The translations under genes were made by a program, and so were the position numbers. Of a stretch of 7,446 nt of DNA, positions 5,149 to 7,446 are shown one piece after another. The notes beneath the pieces were generated by a model. The model was not told the origin of the DNA and searched no databases. It saw nothing but the letters and a program-made list of their open reading frames with translations. The DNA comes from Dehalococcoidia bacterium UBA1123 (GTDB lineage Bacteria > Chloroflexota > Dehalococcoidia > Lucifugimonadales > UBA1123), in contig DCAW01000026.1 of the NCBI GenBank assembly GCA_002313895.1, positions 1-7,446 of the forward strand, written 5' to 3'. The stretch's first letter is position 1. Each line of letters opens with the position of its first letter.

Positions 5149-6330
5149 ATGCCGAACGCCAGAGACATAGCATCCATATGCGCCGCCGCAGGAGCGGACA
5201 TGCCGTCCGATACCCGGCCCCTGTCAGCCCCGATATACCAGAGCTCGGTTTTCGAGATCGACAGTCTGGAGACCGTTGACGACCTTTACGAGGGCCGCGC
5301 CGAAGGTTTCATATACTCCCGCGACTCCAACCCGAACGTGTCGATCCTGGAGAAAGTCGTTGCCCAACTTGAAAACGCTGACGACTCGGTGGCCTTCGCG
5401 TCGGGAATGGCGGCCATCGGGATCACGCTTCTGTCGATGGTGGAATCGGGAAACCGAATCGTGGCGGGCAGTGAGCTTTACGGCGGCACGAATCTGATGC
5501 TGCGCCAGCATTTGTCGAAGCTGGGCGTCGAGACTCAGTTCGTCGACACCACCGATCTGGACGCCGTGGAGCAAACGCTGGACTCTCAACCCCGTCTGAT
5601 TCTTGTCGAGTCCATCACCAACCCTCTACTGAGGCTGACCGACATCGAATCAATAAGCCAGATGGCCCACCAGCGCGGAGTCCAAGTCGTGGTGGACAAT
5701 ACCCTAGCCAGCCCCTTACTGCTGAGGCCGCTGGAATTGGGCGCAGACGTGACACTTCACAGCGCGACGAAGAACCTGGGTGGACACTCCGACGTCACTG
5801 GAGGCGTCGCCGCCGCAAGAGCCGACATAACGATGGCGATGCGACAGTCCAACCGCGTCTGGGGCAGCGTTCTGGACCCCTTCGCCGCTTGGCTCATAGT
5901 CCGGGGCATTAAGACTCTGCCCTTGCGCGTGGAAAAGGCATGCGAAAATGCGTTCGCGGTGGCCCAGTTCCTTTCAGATCATCCCAAAATCAGCGCAGTG
6001 CATTACCCTGGACTGCCGGATCATCCCCAACACAAGTTGGCTGTGGATACCCTCGGCGGACGCTTCGGTTGGATGGTCACATTTGAGCTTGCGGGAGGCG
6101 GGCGGTCTGCCTCGTCTTTCGTCAAGGGATTGGACATGATAAAGCTGGCCGCCAGCCTCGGAGAAGCTCAGACCACCATTTCCCATCCCGCCAAAACTTC
6201 CCACCGTTCCCTCACTGGTGACGAGCAGGCGGTCCTAGGAATACGCAACGGCCTGATCCGACTGTCCTGTGGTATCGAGTCGGCGTCTGACATACTCGCG
6301 GACCTGGAATCCGCGCTCGCGAAGTCGTAG
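5149..6330 (+). CDS. PLP-dependent Cys/Met metabolism (transsulfuration) enzyme
   Basis: Belongs to the cystathionine gamma-synthase / gamma-lyase / methionine gamma-lyase family, fold type I, usually a cytoplasmic tetramer; 393 aa is full length. Landmarks in order: SAPIYQSSVF (26-35), YSRDSNPN (56-63, contacting PLP phosphate from the neighbouring subunit), SGMAAI (85-90), LYGGT (110-114, with the PLP-stacking Tyr), VVDNT (181-185, D183), HSATKNLGGHSD with the Schiff-base K208, and GLIRLSCGIE (R371 holds the substrate carboxylate). The Cys found after LYG in many methionine gamma-lyases is Gly here, which argues weakly against that activity; lyase versus synthase cannot be settled. ATG 5149 has only a weak GAGG about 12 nt upstream. 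An internal ATG at 5200 has AGGAG 5 nt before it, but using it would remove family-like N-terminal residues. Probably co-transcribed with the upstream fusion gene. Confidence 0.88.
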   Translation: MPNARDIASICAAAGADMPSDTRPLSAPIYQSSVFEIDSLETVDDLYEGRAEGFIYSRDSNPNVSILEKVVAQLENADDSVAFASGMAAIGITLLSMVESGNRIVAGSELYGGTNLMLRQHLSKLGVETQFVDTTDLDAVEQTLDSQPRLILVESITNPLLRLTDIESISQMAHQRGVQVVVDNTLASPLLLRPLELGADVTLHSATKNLGGHSDVTGGVAAARADITMAMRQSNRVWGSVLDPFAAWLIVRGIKTLPLRVEKACENAFAVAQFLSDHPKISAVHYPGLPDHPQHKLAVDTLGGRFGWMVTFELAGGGRSASSFVKGLDMIKLAASLGEAQTTISHPAKTSHRSLTGDEQAVLGIRNGLIRLSCGIESASDILADLESALAKS

Positions 6331-6334
6331 CCTC

Positions 6335-6640
6335 CTAATTGAATACCGACAACCGCAAACGGCCCAGAATCAGCTTCTCCAGAGAATCTATAGGCGTGCC
6401 CCAAACATGGGACGTCGAGTGGCGCGGGTTGCCGCACACAGGGCAAGTCATCGTTCGGGAGAAGTTGAATTCTGAAGATTTTTTACCTTTATTTGGCGAA
6501 ATTAGTTTCCGAATCATATTCACTAATAGAGGCCTAAAACCTCGAGACAGGGCCGGTGACTCGCGAATTGCGCTCGTCGTGCCTCGATTCAGGTTCGATG
6601 CCGTCACTGAATCCGAACGTGTGTCATCAGCGCTATCCAT
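6335..6640 (-). CDS. Small CxxC-containing hypothetical protein
   Basis: Not recognised as a known family. The 101-aa frame starts at ATG 6640-6638 with a strong ribosome site (GGAGG at 6649-6653, 8 nt spacing, followed by a second GGAGG-like run), much better than anything on the opposite strand. Residues 1-30 are polar and probably disordered; 35-54 are basic (RPLLVNMIRKLISPNKGKK). The end has C66-P-V-C69, then H74 and H78, a C-x2-C-x4-H-x3-H spacing that could hold one zinc ion, then a short amphipathic helix (84-100). It looks like half of a zinc ribbon, with no second CxxC. It converges on the PLP enzyme gene with four bases between stops. The opposite strand is also open through the whole region, so one of the two frames is a shadow. 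The SD favours this one, but it could still be spurious. Confidence 0.45.
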   Translation of the reverse strand: MDSADDTRSDSVTASNLNRGTTSAIRESPALSRGFRPLLVNMIRKLISPNKGKKSSEFNFSRTMTCPVCGNPRHSTSHVWGTPIDSLEKLILGRLRLSVFN

Positions 6641-6659
6641 GCCTCCCACCTCCAATAGA

Positions 6660-7446
6660 CGAGATCCTCTGATAAGCCAGGTTTTCAGGACCGAGCAAGT
6701 ATCCCGACTGGCAGCGTTCCATACTCGAATCGTAGAAAGCTATGCCAGCGGAAGGCTGTATCGCCAAAACCAGTCCCATCAGAGTGGACGAGAGTTCTTT
6801 GCTTCCGATTCCACCGAGCAATGCCTGACCGAGTTGGGCGTCCTGATGCTCTCCGACGCTTTCCCGTCGCAAGACTACGATCACGCCAGCTTTCCTCGGA
6901 CACTGACAGACCGAGACGTGTCGGCGTTGTTTTCTGGCCTGATCTAGAGAAATCGGAACGCGACGGACACTATCCGGGCATTCGGGCCAGCGTTGGGAGT
7001 TGTAGCTTATGGAAGCGCGGATTTCGACGCCTCCCATTGCCGCGTCCACGCCATTATTGAGCAGGAGCTAGACTCACGAGGTGGGCAGATACCAGCTTCA
7101 GGCTTGATACAAGAACTGGTTCACGGGCACGGATTGAACCACAGCTTAGCGCTGTTCTACCTGTTAGCCTTCGTGCGCCATGCCCGCGCCGAGATCATCC
7201 TGACTGCGAATCACGATGTTACCCTCTCCAGTAACCGACGCTTCGAGGGAGACCGTCTGAGCGCCGGCCTGGTTGGATCCATCGCGTTCTCAAGCGCTCT
7301 GATCGGCTTTTTCGAAACCGTTACGTTGGAGCCATCTCCCACTTGGAAATCCGCGCTGCCGTATGTCAGAGCATTGGATTCAGCCCTGGAAGCTGATGCC
7401 CTCGTATCCTCCAAAATTCAGAACCCAGGCAACCCCTTGTCGGGTG
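6660..7446 (+). pseudogene. Interrupted open frame, large hypothetical protein (in-frame TAG; 3' end off window)
   Basis: One plus-strand frame stays open to the right edge except for a single TAG at 6945-6947. It also stays open back to 6339, where it follows a TAA, but no start codon with a ribosome site exists. Protein-like sequence continues on both sides of the TAG: FPRTLTDRDVSALFSGLI before it, RNRNATDTIRAFGPALGV after it, then HGHGLNHSLALFYLLAFVRH, FEGDRLSAGLVG and PTWKSALPYVRALDSAL. It reads like an internal piece of a large protein. From memory it faintly recalls the long DUF6079/PglY-like proteins of BREX-type loci, but this is unverified and no other defence gene is present. The likely reading is a 5'-truncated gene carrying a nonsense mutation. 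A sequencing error or amber readthrough cannot be excluded. Exact 5' limit unknown; 6660 is set to avoid the minus-strand gene. Confidence 0.5.

Noticed and set aside
6331..6340. AGGAGG on the minus strand just after the PLP enzyme gene
   Set aside because: No start codon follows within ribosome-site distance; it overlaps the stop of the small minus-strand gene and is coincidental.
6821..7060. 79-codon plus-strand frame, Arg-rich
   Set aside because: Different register from the protein-like frame around the TAG; high Arg content and no motifs indicate a shadow.

Overview
The window is ordinary bacterial chromosome: Shine-Dalgarno-led genes, mostly GC-rich third codon positions, TTG and GTG starts alongside ATG, and TTGACA/TATAAT-type promoters. 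An S6 protein with a long Ala/Glu/Arg tail, an accessory flavin amine oxidase, tandem VOC proteins and a TY-Chap-like protein would fit a Chloroflexota lineage (for example SAR202/Dehalococcoidia). That placement is an inference from gene style, not a demonstrated assignment.

Layout. (1) 1-527, minus: rpsF (ribosomal protein S6), running off the left edge, with an extended -10 promoter at 639-668 and a leader hairpin. (2) 839-1999, plus: a DAO-family FAD oxidoreductase. It converges tail to tail, with one base between stop codons, on a RidA-like imine deaminase (2001-2468, minus). (3) 2607-3005 and 3071-3466, plus: two adjacent paralogous VOC proteins, about 60% identical, with a promoter at 2546-2572. 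(4) 3505-3927, minus: a TY-Chap-like small protein, divergent from (5) 4102-5118, plus: a single open frame encoding complete RNase HI followed by complete MoaC. A PLP-dependent transsulfuration-family enzyme (5149-6330) follows 30 nt later, probably in the same operon. (6) 6335-7446: a small minus-strand CxxC protein gene with a strong SD, and beyond it a plus-strand open frame interrupted by one in-frame TAG that runs off the right edge. The latter is best read as a decaying or truncated gene.

How the genes may work together. DAO-family oxidases release imines, and RidA proteins hydrolyse reactive imines/enamines, which the transsulfuration enzyme can also release. These three could form a loose imine-handling theme, although they lie on different transcription units. 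The RNase HI-MoaC polypeptide joins an RNA:DNA-hybrid nuclease to a molybdenum-cofactor synthase with all key residues of both apparently intact. It is the most unusual object here. No mobile element, CRISPR array, tRNA or rRNA was seen.
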